Shown piece after piece: positions 36,305 through 45,462 of a stretch of 64,000 nt of DNA. The stretch is taken from NCBI GenBank assembly GCA_910586505.1, contig CAJUGV010000001.1:1-64000 (forward strand). The letters run 5' to 3'. Both the position numbers and the translations under genes were made by a program. This DNA is from an uncultured Paraprevotella sp. (GTDB lineage: Bacteria; Bacteroidota; Bacteroidia; Bacteroidales; Bacteroidaceae). Under the pieces are notes generated by a model. That model saw nothing but the letters and a program-made list of their open reading frames with translations. It did no database searches and had not been told where the DNA came from. Position 1 is the stretch's first letter; each line of letters begins with the position of its first letter.

Positions 36305-36312
36305 CAAAGTTA
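36305..36312 (-). promoter_or_regulatory. -7 box upstream of the M48 peptidase gene
   Basis: The minus strand reads TAACTTTG. The long leader (about 125 nt) and missing -33 box at normal spacing lower confidence. Confidence 0.4.
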
Positions 36313-36436
36313 TAAAAAAAGAGAATGTGAACATCTCCCAGACAAACGAAAAATTAAAAAGTGAAATAAAAAAAGCAGACCGTCCTGGAGGCTTCATTTT
36401 TTTATACCGGAATACATTTGTATGCGCTGTTTTGCG

Positions 36437-36444
36437 TAACTTTG
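36437..36444 (+). promoter_or_regulatory. -7 box for the membrane protein gene at 36461
   Basis: TAACTTTG lies 17 bases before the ATG. TTTG occurs at 36417-36420 with a short 16-base spacer. Confidence 0.5.
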
Positions 36445-36460
36445 CATAAAACATTGTCTT

Positions 36461-37027
36461 ATGAAAGCAACCATACAGACTATCGCACGATTTCTGGCCT
36501 TCCTGGGTATGGCAGGCTTAGCTATATGGAGTATGATTCTCTACGACAGAACCCTTGCAGAATGGCCTGAACTTCTTGTACTGACCTTGGCTCTTGCAGC
36601 ATTGTTGTGGCTTCCGACGCGGAAAATATGGAGAAGGCTGCTTCCTTCGTCCCATAAGGCAATACGCATAACCGCACATACGGTCACTCTTATCTGCGCC
36701 GCCTCTTTTACCATTCTTGCCGGAAACTATTATTGTGCCTCTCCCTCCACCGAATATATGGAAACGGTAAAAGTCGACGCCAAGTTTCGCCGCACGCATC
36801 ACCGTACGCGCCGCATCAACCGCCGTGTATATACTCAGGGAGAACCTTATTACGTATACTATATCACGGTAAAGTTCGACAACGGGCGTACAAAGGACTT
36901 GCAAATCAACCGAAAGCTATACAATCTTGTTCGCTCCGGGTCTGCCTTCAGGCTACGTATGAGAAAAGGAGGCCTCCGATTCCCCGTCATCAAAAACAGA
37001 AATCCGGCCTCCGGCATGATACTATAA
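36461..37027 (+). CDS. Unrecognised membrane protein with a basic C-terminal domain
   Basis: This 188-residue protein has three hydrophobic stretches (about 9-26, 36-52 and 70-88). A soluble region rich in Arg and Tyr follows (KFRRTHHRTRRINRRVYTQG, then YYVYYITVKFDNGRTKDLQI). That last part looks like a small beta domain, as in many Bacteroidetes proteins with a C-terminal DUF3592-like module, but the match is not firm. It is a single plus-strand gene between two minus-strand units, preceded by a -7 box. Function unknown. Confidence 0.6.
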   Translation: MKATIQTIARFLAFLGMAGLAIWSMILYDRTLAEWPELLVLTLALAALLWLPTRKIWRRLLPSSHKAIRITAHTVTLICAASFTILAGNYYCASPSTEYMETVKVDAKFRRTHHRTRRINRRVYTQGEPYYVYYITVKFDNGRTKDLQINRKLYNLVRSGSAFRLRMRKGGLRFPVIKNRNPASGMIL

Positions 37028-37124
37028 TTATCCGCATCCTTTCTCTTCCTTCGGGTTGAGCATGCCGCGGACATGGCTGCTACTCCTGGTCATGACAAAC
37101 AGGTAACCGTTCGTCCGCCACTCC

Positions 37125-38666
37125 TCATCTCTCCGCCCAATCACCGCGGTCAAGATTACGGTAGCCTACGGCCTCCGCAATATGCTGTATCTGTATATCT
37201 TCCGAATTATCCAGATCGGCTATGGTGCGAGACACTTTCAAGATACGGCTGTAGGCACGGGCCGACAATTGAAGACGCTCCATCGCCGACCGGAGCAATG
37301 CAGACGATTCGGAAGACAGCGCACAATAATCATGAAGTTGCCGGTCTGTCATCTGCGCATTGCAATGCACTCCCGTTATACCTGCAAAACGTTGCTCCTG
37401 AATGCGGCGTGCACAGATCACCCGTTCGCGGATAGAGGCGCTGTTCTCTCCGGGAACGGCTCTCGACATCTCTTCAAAACTGAGGGGCAAAATCTCACAC
37501 TGCAAATCTATGCGATCCAACAGCGGTCCGGAAATCTTATGCAAATAGCGGTATATCTGGCCGGAGGTACAGACACATGTCTTTGTCGGATGGTTATAAT
37601 AGCCGCAGGGACAAGGATTCATTGAAGCCACGAACATGAACGAACAAGGATATGTAATACTGTATTTTGCGCGGGAAATATTGATTTTTCTATCCTCAAG
37701 CGGTTGTCGCAATACTTCGAGCACCGAACGGGAGAACTCCGGAAGTTCGTCACAGAAAAGCACTCCGTTATGTGCCAGACTGACTTCGCCGGGCTGAGGA
37801 TTAGCACCTCCTCCCACTAGCGCTACCTGAGAAATAGTGTGATGCGGGGCACGAAACGGACGCCGGGCTATCAACGAACTGTCTCCCGTCAGTTTTCCCG
37901 CCACGGAATGTACCTGCGTGGTCTCCAGACTTTCTGCAAGAGAAAGGGGTGGTAGAATAGACGGAAGACACTTTGCCATCATCGACTTTCCGCTTCCCGG
38001 CGGTCCGATCATAATCACATTATGACCACCGGCCGCCGCCACTTCGAGAGCACGTTTCACATATGCCTGTCCCTTCACATCCGCAAAGTCAAAATCAAAC
38101 TCTGCCTGACGGGCATAAAACTCAGCCCGCGTATCCACATCCAATGGCGCCAAGCCGACATCTTCATTCAGAAATCGGATGACCTGGCCTATATGAGCCG
38201 CTCCATATACCTTCAGTCTGTTCACGACTGCCGCTTCACGCACATTCTGTTCGGGAACTATCAGATGCTCAAATCCCATCTCACGGGCCTTGATCGCTAC
38301 AGACAAGGCTCCTTTTACAGGTTGCAGGCTCCCGTCGAGACTCAATTCGCCAAGCATCATGGTATGGGCCAGCTTGTCGAGTCTGACTTTATCATCGGCA
38401 GCCAAAATTCCGATAGCCAGCGGCAGGTCATATCCCGCCCCTTCTTTCCTTATATCGGCCGGTGCCATATTGACTACAATCTGCCGGGACGGAAAGCGGA
38501 ACCCGCTATTCTCTATCACCGCCACTATGCGTTCGTGGCTTTCCTTGACCGCACTGTCAGGTAAACCGACCAAAAAGAACTTAATTCCTCTTGAAGCATT
38601 CACTTCGATGGTAACAGGTATGGCCGAAAGCCCCTGAACCGATGCACCATAAACCTTTACCAACAT
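37125..38666 (-). CDS. YifB/ComM family AAA+ ATPase (Mg-chelatase-like)
   Basis: This 513-residue protein has an N-terminal Lon-protease-like fold domain (SAVKESHERIVAVIENSGF region). The AAA+ domain has Walker A MIGPPGSGKSMMAKC and Walker B GVLFCDELPEF, then the C-terminal MCM-like/Mg-chelatase domain. A cysteine cluster CPCGYYNHPTKTCVCT is typical of the family. Relatives (ComM) act as hexameric helicases promoting branch migration in natural transformation; in Bacteroides the role is not established. It is the last gene of a three-gene operon, 9 bases after the thioredoxin-like gene. Confidence 0.9.
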   Translation of the reverse strand: MLVKVYGASVQGLSAIPVTIEVNASRGIKFFLVGLPDSAVKESHERIVAVIENSGFRFPSRQIVVNMAPADIRKEGAGYDLPLAIGILAADDKVRLDKLAHTMMLGELSLDGSLQPVKGALSVAIKAREMGFEHLIVPEQNVREAAVVNRLKVYGAAHIGQVIRFLNEDVGLAPLDVDTRAEFYARQAEFDFDFADVKGQAYVKRALEVAAAGGHNVIMIGPPGSGKSMMAKCLPSILPPLSLAESLETTQVHSVAGKLTGDSSLIARRPFRAPHHTISQVALVGGGANPQPGEVSLAHNGVLFCDELPEFSRSVLEVLRQPLEDRKINISRAKYSITYPCSFMFVASMNPCPCGYYNHPTKTCVCTSGQIYRYLHKISGPLLDRIDLQCEILPLSFEEMSRAVPGENSASIRERVICARRIQEQRFAGITGVHCNAQMTDRQLHDYCALSSESSALLRSAMERLQLSARAYSRILKVSRTIADLDNSEDIQIQHIAEAVGYRNLDRGDWAER

Positions 38667-38675
38667 AAAAAAACA

Positions 38676-39692
38676 TTATTGGGAAGCTTGAAGAAGCCTG
38701 TCTATCTCCGGTACCACTTTCTTCTCGAAGGCCGGGCCGGACACAAGCACATCCCCCTCTGCACTTACATATATATAATAAGGTATTGAACGGATACCCA
38801 ACTGCCGGACAATGGGACTATTCCATTCCTTGAAATCACAAAAGCTCGGCCACGACACACTGTCCCGCCGTTCTATACTCTTACGGGCTGCCTCGTCTAC
38901 GTCCAAAGAAATACTCAAAGCCCGGGTTTTGCCGGAATTTTTCCGTAGGAAGCGTTTAACAAAAAACATATCAGAAGAACTACGCGAATCCCACGACGCC
39001 CAAAAATTAATCAGAAGAGGCGTCCCTTTGAAATCGGCTTTCTTCAACGTATCGCCGTTTGCCAATACAAGATTAAAATCAGGTAACGAATCGCCTTTTC
39101 CCAATCTGTTTACCCGACACTCCACATCAGGCCTCCAAGCCAGCAATGGCAGGTTATCCGGTTGGGCTTTACACAATACCTGATAGTGTTTCTTTATTTC
39201 CTCCCGTGAAGCCCCCTCCGCAAGAAGGAAATACTCCTTAAATAGAAAAGCGCTTACGGGCGAAGCCGGATTCTGGACCATGAAAGAAGAGGCTGCCTCT
39301 CTTGTATCTGCAATTCCCTTCCCTCTGTTCTCCTTACGGAACACCGTCAGCTCCTCATTCGGTTTACTACCTTCCACCTCCACACCCTTAAGATTACGGG
39401 CGTCGCCTTTGACTGTTATCACATCACCGGAGGTTCCGAAAATAACTTGTTCGGACAGATTCGGATATAGAAGATGATAAACAGCGCGGCCTTTCAGGTC
39501 CGTTTCATATTCAAACTCCCCGTTTTCTATCCGAATAGTGTCGAACCCAGCCAAACCGCCGTCGTTACTGTATATATAGAATTCACCCTGTCGCAGGTGC
39601 TCGAATTCTCCTTTCAGCCGAAATCGGCCTTCAGTTCCTCCGCAACCAGACAGGGTGAATCCAACTAATGTATAGAGAATAAATCTCTTCAT
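38676..39692 (-). CDS. Thioredoxin-fold lipoprotein (TlpA/DUF4369 type) lacking the CxxC motif
   Basis: This 338-residue lipoprotein (lipobox TLSGC, Cys17) has a DUF4369-like N-terminal beta domain (FRLKGEFEHLRQGEFYIYSN) and a C-terminal TlpA/AhpC-like thioredoxin fold from about residue 200. The active-site turn reads NFWASWDSRSSSDMFF: where family members have WCxxC, this one has W234-Asp235-Ser-Arg-Ser238. The cis-proline loop (GIRSIPYYIYVSAEG) is kept. The reductase activity is therefore probably lost, and the fold may serve binding instead. It lies 16 bases downstream of the TPR lipoprotein gene and 9 bases upstream of yifB. Confidence 0.82.
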   Translation of the reverse strand: MKRFILYTLVGFTLSGCGGTEGRFRLKGEFEHLRQGEFYIYSNDGGLAGFDTIRIENGEFEYETDLKGRAVYHLLYPNLSEQVIFGTSGDVITVKGDARNLKGVEVEGSKPNEELTVFRKENRGKGIADTREAASSFMVQNPASPVSAFLFKEYFLLAEGASREEIKKHYQVLCKAQPDNLPLLAWRPDVECRVNRLGKGDSLPDFNLVLANGDTLKKADFKGTPLLINFWASWDSRSSSDMFFVKRFLRKNSGKTRALSISLDVDEAARKSIERRDSVSWPSFCDFKEWNSPIVRQLGIRSIPYYIYVSAEGDVLVSGPAFEKKVVPEIDRLLQASQ

Positions 39693-39708
39693 TCAGAAAA
39701 AGCGTCGA

Positions 39709-41394
39709 TTACAAGCCTTCAACAGCAGATTTGAATTGTGCAAATTCAAGATCCTTGACAGCACGGGCCTTCAAAGATGAGTCCTTACGCACTGCATCCT
39801 TCAAGTTAGTGTTCACGCCGGCAGCATCGTTTGTACGTGCAGCTACGACAGCCAACAAATATGAAGTATAGGCATCCTTGTTAGCCACAGCGTTCAATGT
39901 AGATTTAGCTGCAGCATAGTCCTTGTTCAGCAACTGAGCCAAAGCAGCCGTATTAGACTTCACGCCATTTGCAGCAGTAGCAGCCTGCGGATAAGCACCT
40001 TTGGCAATGTTCAATGCCGCATTAGCCTCGTTAAATCCGTCAGCACCGGCTGCCTTACCCATATAAGCCTCTGCATCTTTCACATTACCCTTGTTCAAGG
40101 CGATCAAAGCCAAGTTGGCATTCACCTCACCGGCATTAGCCTTCAAAGACTTAGCCTTGTTGAAATAGTTCTCAGCAGCATTCAAGTCACCTTTCTGATA
40201 AGCCAGCTTACCGAGATTGTTATAAGCACGGTAATCATTAGGATAGAGCTGTGAAGTCTTCTGATACCAAGCTTCTTTGTTCGATACGGAAGCAAGATTT
40301 GCACCATAAAGCATTTCTTCCACACTCAGTTTTGAAGCATCGCTGGCAAACTGCGCTACAATCTGCTCATCGCTGCGACCGATGATTTCATAATTCAGCG
40401 TCAAACGGGCACGGCGTAATTCGGGAAGGATCTGTTCTGCCAGTTCCTGGAACACAGCAGACATGTTCTTGATCTGAGCCTCACGTTCTTCAGGATCTTT
40501 ATACATAGAGAGTACGCGAAGGATCACTTCTTTATCCTGAATATTGCTTTGGGAAACCAATTCCTGGAAACCATCCCAGTCCTCAGCAGTGTACTTCGCA
40601 TCTACTTCCGCTGTCATCTTATTAGCTTTCAATTGCTTCTGAAGATAACTTTCAGAGTTATTCTGACGCTGCTCAGCCAAACGGGTATTCAGATCAAGTG
40701 CACCGTCGGGAGAAGCATAAGCAGACACCTCAATGTTCTTCAATGCCTTGGTCTCCTTATCGTCATTGATTTGCTTCATCATGGCGATAAACTCTTTCAT
40801 GTTCTCGGTGTTCAACTCTGAATTGCGCACCTTAGCCTGCTGAATAAGGAACTTGATATTAGCCTCCTGCTTTTCCTTGATAATACGCTGGTAAGCATCT
40901 GCCGCCAACGACGGATTTACAGAAGCCAATGTATTCTGCAACAACTGAGAGGTTGCCACAACACCATAGCTAACCTTAACTTCCGGAACAGACACTGTTT
41001 TCTTGCCTACCTTTGCATCGAACTGCAAATAGAGGTCAGACTGCATCATGGCAGGAACAAAGTCGAAAACAGACTTCATTGTATAAGTACCGCCAGCCTT
41101 ATAGACAATAGTCTGGTCGTTGCCTTGTACTTTTTCACCTTGGAATGTAGCGCTCTGGCCCTTGGCCTCACCGCCCTCATACTTCAAGACCGGAGTAACC
41201 GTTACCACAGCTTTCTTCTTCATGTACTTTTCGGGGAATTTTCCATCGATAGTAGCAGGCACCTGACCGGCAATAGCTTCAAGCGGGGTCGGTGTCACCG
41301 TAAAGTTATCGGCAGAAAGCTCACCCAATTTTTTGCACGACGTAAAAGCTGCAACTGCGGCCAACGACATGACTAAATAAGAATTTTTACGCAT
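39709..41394 (-). CDS. TPR-containing outer-membrane lipoprotein
   Basis: This 561-residue lipoprotein (AAFTSC, Cys20) has an N-terminal beta-rich part to about residue 150 (VVTVTPVLKYEGGEAKGQ). A central region follows with an OmpA-like look (IEVSAYASPDGALDLNTRLAEQRQ, which resembles the peptidoglycan-binding OmpA motif). Tetratricopeptide repeats lie at about 345-480 (DYRAYNNLGKLAYQKGDLNA). Codon use is strongly biased, as in highly expressed genes. It heads the operon with the thioredoxin-like and yifB genes. It is probably periplasm-facing and cell-wall associated. Exact role unknown. Confidence 0.8.
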   Translation of the reverse strand: MRKNSYLVMSLAAVAAFTSCKKLGELSADNFTVTPTPLEAIAGQVPATIDGKFPEKYMKKKAVVTVTPVLKYEGGEAKGQSATFQGEKVQGNDQTIVYKAGGTYTMKSVFDFVPAMMQSDLYLQFDAKVGKKTVSVPEVKVSYGVVATSQLLQNTLASVNPSLAADAYQRIIKEKQEANIKFLIQQAKVRNSELNTENMKEFIAMMKQINDDKETKALKNIEVSAYASPDGALDLNTRLAEQRQNNSESYLQKQLKANKMTAEVDAKYTAEDWDGFQELVSQSNIQDKEVILRVLSMYKDPEEREAQIKNMSAVFQELAEQILPELRRARLTLNYEIIGRSDEQIVAQFASDASKLSVEEMLYGANLASVSNKEAWYQKTSQLYPNDYRAYNNLGKLAYQKGDLNAAENYFNKAKSLKANAGEVNANLALIALNKGNVKDAEAYMGKAAGADGFNEANAALNIAKGAYPQAATAANGVKSNTAALAQLLNKDYAAAKSTLNAVANKDAYTSYLLAVVAARTNDAAGVNTNLKDAVRKDSSLKARAVKDLEFAQFKSAVEGL

Positions 41395-41425
41395 AATACA
41401 CTGTTTTGATTAATAGTTCCGGCTG

Positions 41426-41433
41426 CAAAGATA
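41426..41433 (-). promoter_or_regulatory. -7 box of the TPR lipoprotein operon
   Basis: The minus strand reads TATCTTTG, 32 bases before the ATG. Confidence 0.5.
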
Positions 41434-41517
41434 CAAATCTTTAAACAACCCTACTCTTTTAGACTTTAAAATATTGCAAAAAAACACGAATAATACCACA
41501 TCGGGACAGCCTCTTTC

Positions 41518-42477
41518 TCAGTTTGAAGAATTTCCCTGACGGATGTTACGCGGATGGTGTTCTATAATTTCCTTGCGCAAACGGCTTTTATCCACATGCG
41601 TGTATATCTCCGTCGTGGTAATACTCTCATGTCCGAGCATTATCTGTATGACCCTAAGATTTGCCCCGCCCTCCAACAAATGCGTCGCAAAGGAGTGACG
41701 GAATGTGTGGGGACTGATATTCTTCCGGATACCGGCAGCAGCAGCCACTTCCTTGACCCAGTAGAATACGGTAATCCGTGACAAAGGAGTACCGCGGCGA
41801 AGGCTGAGGAACACAATATCTTCATATCCCGGCTTTATGCGGATCTGATTCCTGCAACAGAACCAATTCTTCAGTTCCTTTACAGCACGACCCGATATGG
41901 GTACCAGACGTTCCTTATCTCCCTTCCCCTTCACCCGGATAAAACCTTCCTTAAGGTACAGGTCGGACAAACGCAAACTGCATAATTCGCTGACCCGTAA
42001 GCCGCAACTGTAAAGCATTTCCAGCATGGTACGGTTACGCTGTCCTTCGGAAAGGCTCAGGTCAATACCCTCTATCATCGCATCTATTTCCTCCACAGTC
42101 AACACTTCGGGAAGGTGCCGGCCCACCTTAGGCGACTCAAGCAATTCCGTAGGATCCTGTGCTATTTCTTTTTCTACATGCAGGAAACGATAAAACGAAC
42201 GGATTCCGGAAAGGATCCGCGCCAAAGAACGGCTTCCCACGCCTAAATCTGCCAATACTGCCATAAACTGATGCAAATCATCGAGTGCAACAGTCCTGAA
42301 ATCAAGCCCCTCGTCGGACAGAAATTTCAGCAGCTTCCTCAAATCCTCCGCATATGCTTCAAGCGTATTACCGGAAAGCCCCCTCTCCAACTGCAAATAT
42401 TGGTAATATCTTCGTAAAAGTGCCTGCGATACCTCTCCTCCCACATCATTATAAGGTGTTTTTTCACTTTGTTCCAT
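41518..42477 (-). CDS. xerD: Tyrosine recombinase, XerD type
   Basis: From the ATG at 42477 this is 319 residues. The N-terminal core-binding domain (LLRRYYQYLQLERGLSGNTL) is followed by a catalytic domain with all residues present: Arg161 (GLRVSEL), Lys185 (RVKGKGDKER), His257 and Arg260 (SPHTFRHSF), His283 (MLGHES) and Tyr292 (TEIYTH). It matches XerD in segment choices (LLEGGANLRVIQIMLGHESI). The start is set by a -7 box at 42510-42517; longer in-frame starts would overlap aroQ. With the recombinase at 455-1336 it probably forms the dimer-resolution pair. Confidence 0.88.
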   Translation of the reverse strand: MEQSEKTPYNDVGGEVSQALLRRYYQYLQLERGLSGNTLEAYAEDLRKLLKFLSDEGLDFRTVALDDLHQFMAVLADLGVGSRSLARILSGIRSFYRFLHVEKEIAQDPTELLESPKVGRHLPEVLTVEEIDAMIEGIDLSLSEGQRNRTMLEMLYSCGLRVSELCSLRLSDLYLKEGFIRVKGKGDKERLVPISGRAVKELKNWFCCRNQIRIKPGYEDIVFLSLRRGTPLSRITVFYWVKEVAAAAGIRKNISPHTFRHSFATHLLEGGANLRVIQIMLGHESITTTEIYTHVDKSRLRKEIIEHHPRNIRQGNSSN

Positions 42478-42487
42478 TCTTTTTTTG

Positions 42488-42495
42488 TATTTTTG
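42488..42495 (+). promoter_or_regulatory. -7 box of the aroQ operon promoter
   Basis: TATTTTTG lies 31 bases before the aroQ ATG; TTTG at 42468-42471 gives a short 16-base spacer. It faces the xerD promoter: the two start sites are predicted within a few bases of each other. Confidence 0.6.
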
Positions 42496-42509
42496 CCGCA
42501 CGTTTTCTA

Positions 42510-42539
42510 CAAAAGTATAGAAAAAGATGAAGATACAAA
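42510..42539 (-). promoter_or_regulatory. Promoter of xerD
   Basis: The minus strand has TTTG (42536-42539, inside the first codons of aroQ), an 18-base spacer and TACTTTTG (42510-42517). The leader to the xerD ATG is about 27 nt. Confidence 0.6.
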
Positions 42540-42970
42540 TCATAAACGGTCCGAATATTAACCTGCTCGGAAAAAGAGAACCCGGCATCTACGGTGCGGA
42601 ATCGTTCGAAAGTTATTTAGAGAAATTGCGCGCCACCTACCCCGATGTGCAAATTGATTACTTCCAGAGCAATGTAGAAGGCGTAATGATTGATAAGATT
42701 CATGAAACCGGATTTGAAGTCACAGGCATCATCCTCAACGCCGGTGCTTATACCCACACCTCCATCGCTCTGCAGGACGCCATCCGCGCCGTGACAGCGC
42801 CGGTCATCGAGGTGCACATCAGCAACGTACACAAGCGTGAGGAGTTCCGCCATAAATCCATGATTTCATGCGCCTGCACCGGCGTTATCTGCGGATTCGG
42901 TCTTGATTCATACCGGCTGGCCGCGGAGGCACTGCTCAGGATTGCCGAAAGCACACAGAACAAAGATTAG
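42527..42970 (+). CDS. aroQ: 3-dehydroquinate dehydratase, type II
   Basis: This 147-residue enzyme of the shikimate pathway dehydrates 3-dehydroquinate. Type II features are present: N-terminal INGPNINLLGKREPGIYG with Arg17 and Tyr22 of the active-site lid. Later motifs are IILNAGAYTHTSIAL and IEVHISNVHKREEFRHKS, with the catalytic histidine. The family forms dodecamers. It heads the operon aroQ-pyk-O-methyltransferase-rbfA-permease. Confidence 0.95.
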   Translation: MKIQIINGPNINLLGKREPGIYGAESFESYLEKLRATYPDVQIDYFQSNVEGVMIDKIHETGFEVTGIILNAGAYTHTSIALQDAIRAVTAPVIEVHISNVHKREEFRHKSMISCACTGVICGFGLDSYRLAAEALLRIAESTQNKD

Positions 42971-43006
42971 AATATATAAGGTTTAGCAAAAAAAAGGAAA
43001 AAGATT

Positions 43007-44467
43007 ATGATGTTGAAAAAGACGAAGATTGTCGCGTCGATATCCGACCTGCGCTGTGATGTGGATTTCATCCGGGCCCTCTTCGACGCCGGCATGAATG
43101 TCGTGCGTATGAATACGGCTCACGCCAGCAGGGAAGGTTTTGAGAAACTGATAGCCAACGTGCGCGAAGTGTCCAACCGTATCGGCATACTGATGGACAC
43201 GAAAGGACCGGAAGTGAGAACGACCAAGAACGCAGAAGAGAACACCGAATACAAAACCGGAGACCTTGTCCGGATTACAGGAAACCCGGATCAGGAAACA
43301 GTACGGGGGGCCATTTGTGTTTCCTACCCGAATTTCGTGAACGACATCCCCGTAGGCGCCCGCATACTGATTGATGACGGAGATCTGGAACTGAAAGTAA
43401 ACAGTAAGGACGGCGACGCCCTCTGCTGTGAAGTATGCAACGACGCCACGCTGGGCAGCCGCAAGAGCGTGAACGTGCCGGGCGTACGCATCAACCTGCC
43501 GTCGCTCACGGAAAAAGACCGCAACAACATTCTCTACGCCATTGAGAAAGATATCGATTTCATCGCCCACTCTTTCGTGCGCAACAAACAAGACGTGCTC
43601 GACATCCGTGAGATTCTGAACGCATACGGAAGCGACATCAAGATTATCGCCAAAATAGAAAACCAGGAAGGCGTGGACAACATCGACGAGATTCTGGAAG
43701 TGGCGGACGGCGTCATGGTGGCCCGCGGCGACTTGGGTATAGAAGTGCCTCAGGAACGTATTCCGGGCATTCAGCGTATCCTCATCAAAAAATGTATCTT
43801 GGCCAAGAAGCCCGTCATCGTAGCCACTCAAATGCTGCACACGATGATCAACAACCCGCGCCCGACCCGCGCCGAGGTTACCGACATCGCCAACGCCATC
43901 TACTACCGTACCGACGCACTCATGCTGAGCGGCGAGACTGCATACGGAAAATATCCGGTAGAGGCCGTAAAGACAATGGCCACCATCGCCGCGCAGGCCG
44001 AAAAGGATAAACTCGAAGAAAACGATATACAAATACCACTCACACCGGAAAACACCGACGTGCCCTCGTTCCTGGCCAAGTCGGCCGTACTCTCCAGTAG
44101 CCTGATGCCTATACGCGCCATCATCACCGACAGCTTCAGCGGACTCACGGCACGTTCTCTTGCCGCATTCCGCGGTAAATACCCCGTACTGGCCATCTGC
44201 TACAAAGAAAAGACCATGCGCCACCTGGCACTGTCCTACGGCGTGGAAGCCATTTTCATGCCGGAGAAAGCCAACGGACAGGCATATTACTTTGCCGCAC
44301 TCGAAAAACTGCTCAAGGACGGCGTGCTCTCCGAAAACGAGATGGTGGCTTACCTGAGCGGCGGCAAGAAAGGCAGCCAGACATCCTTCCTCGAAATCAA
44401 CATGGTAGGCGATGTCCTGAAACACGCCATGGAATATGTCCTGCCTAACAGAACCCGTTATCTCTAA
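43007..44467 (+). CDS. pyk: Pyruvate kinase
   Basis: This 486-residue glycolytic enzyme transfers phosphate from phosphoenolpyruvate to ADP. Substrate and metal motifs are visible: NVVRMNTAHA, GILMDTKGPEVRT, KIIAKIENQEGV and the signature VARGDLGIEVP. The (beta/alpha)8 barrel is followed by an alpha/beta C-domain with the late motif PTRAEVTDIANAIYYRTDAL in the barrel. It lies 36 bases after aroQ, linking PEP use in glycolysis and aromatic synthesis in one transcript. Confidence 0.95.
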   Translation: MMLKKTKIVASISDLRCDVDFIRALFDAGMNVVRMNTAHASREGFEKLIANVREVSNRIGILMDTKGPEVRTTKNAEENTEYKTGDLVRITGNPDQETVRGAICVSYPNFVNDIPVGARILIDDGDLELKVNSKDGDALCCEVCNDATLGSRKSVNVPGVRINLPSLTEKDRNNILYAIEKDIDFIAHSFVRNKQDVLDIREILNAYGSDIKIIAKIENQEGVDNIDEILEVADGVMVARGDLGIEVPQERIPGIQRILIKKCILAKKPVIVATQMLHTMINNPRPTRAEVTDIANAIYYRTDALMLSGETAYGKYPVEAVKTMATIAAQAEKDKLEENDIQIPLTPENTDVPSFLAKSAVLSSSLMPIRAIITDSFSGLTARSLAAFRGKYPVLAICYKEKTMRHLALSYGVEAIFMPEKANGQAYYFAALEKLLKDGVLSENEMVAYLSGGKKGSQTSFLEINMVGDVLKHAMEYVLPNRTRYL

Positions 44468-44478
44468 CCTCTCCGGAA

Positions 44479-45117
44479 ATGCAGGAAACGGACGAACTGG
44501 ATGAATACATTCTCCGTCACATTGACGAAGAAAGCGAATATCTGAAAGCCTTGTACAGGGACACGCACGTAAAACTGCTGCGTCCCCGTATGGCTTCCGG
44601 ACATTTGCAGGGCCGCCTGCTCAAGATGCTGGTACGCATGATCCGGCCGCGCCACATTCTGGAAATCGGAACATATAGCGGATACTCCGCCTTGTGCATG
44701 GCCGAAGGGCTTGAACCCGGCGGACGGCTCTATACGTTTGAAATCAACGATGAGCAGGAAGACTTCACCCGCCCGTGGATTGACAACTCCCCCTGGGCCG
44801 ACCGTATAGAATTCATCATCGGCGACGCCCTGAAGCTGGTACCCGAAATGAACGTGACATTCGACATGGCTTTCGTGGACGGCGACAAACGGCGCTATAC
44901 CGACTATTACGAGATGTTGCTGCCGCGGCTCGCCGACGGCGGTTACATCGTGGCCGACAACACGCTGTGGGACGGGCATGTCATTGAAAAACCGTGCCCG
45001 CAGGACGCACAGACACGCGGCATCATGGATTTCAACGACCGCATAGCCACAGACCCCCGGGTGGAAAAAGTCATCCTCCCCCTGCGCGACGGGCTGACCC
45101 TCATCCGCAAAAAATAA
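44479..45117 (+). CDS. O-methyltransferase (class I SAM-dependent, COMT-like family 3)
   Basis: This 212-residue enzyme has the SAM motif HILEIGTYSGYSALCMAEGL and a metal/catalytic segment DMAFVDGDKRRYTDYYEMLL, with YIVADNTLWDGHV later. It fits the cation-dependent methyltransferase_3 family (catechol O-methyltransferase-like; TrmR-type enzymes modify tRNA). Given the rbfA neighbour 9 bases downstream, a tRNA substrate is plausible but unproven. It is 11 bases after pyk. Confidence 0.88.
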   Translation: MQETDELDEYILRHIDEESEYLKALYRDTHVKLLRPRMASGHLQGRLLKMLVRMIRPRHILEIGTYSGYSALCMAEGLEPGGRLYTFEINDEQEDFTRPWIDNSPWADRIEFIIGDALKLVPEMNVTFDMAFVDGDKRRYTDYYEMLLPRLADGGYIVADNTLWDGHVIEKPCPQDAQTRGIMDFNDRIATDPRVEKVILPLRDGLTLIRKK

Positions 45118-45126
45118 ATAATGATT

Positions 45127-45462
45127 ATGGAAACTACCAGACAAAACAAAATCTCCCGGCTCATCCAGAAGGAACTGAGCGAAATCTTCATGTTGCAGAC
45201 CAAAGCCATGAAAGGCGTACTGGTATCGGTAAGCGCCTGCCGCATCAGTCCCGACCTCAGCATCTGCCGTGTCTACCTTAGCGTATTCCCAAGCGCCCGA
45301 AGCGAGGAAATCGTGAAGAACATCAACGGCAACATGAAGGCCATCCGCTATGAACTGGGTACACGGGTGCGCCACCAGTTGCGCATCATACCGGAACTGA
45401 AATTCTTTGTCGACGATTCGCTGGACTACATCGAGAACATCGACAAACTGCTCAAGGAATGA
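45127..45462 (+). CDS. rbfA: Ribosome-binding factor A
   Basis: This 111-residue KH-type protein takes part in late 30S subunit maturation near helix 1 of 16S rRNA. The family opening (RQNKISRLIQKELSEIFM), the strand ISPDLSICRVYLSVFP and the closing RVRHQLRIIPELKFFVDDSLD are all present. The ATG at 45127 is preferred over the one at 45121 (MIMETTRQ), two codons upstream. Its stop overlaps the permease start by four bases (45459-45462). Confidence 0.92.
   Translation: METTRQNKISRLIQKELSEIFMLQTKAMKGVLVSVSACRISPDLSICRVYLSVFPSARSEEIVKNINGNMKAIRYELGTRVRHQLRIIPELKFFVDDSLDYIENIDKLLKE

Noticed and set aside
42983..44425. A 480-codon open frame on the minus strand opposite pyk
   Set aside because: Antisense of pyruvate kinase; the composition is Phe/His/Val-rich and no domain is recognisable.
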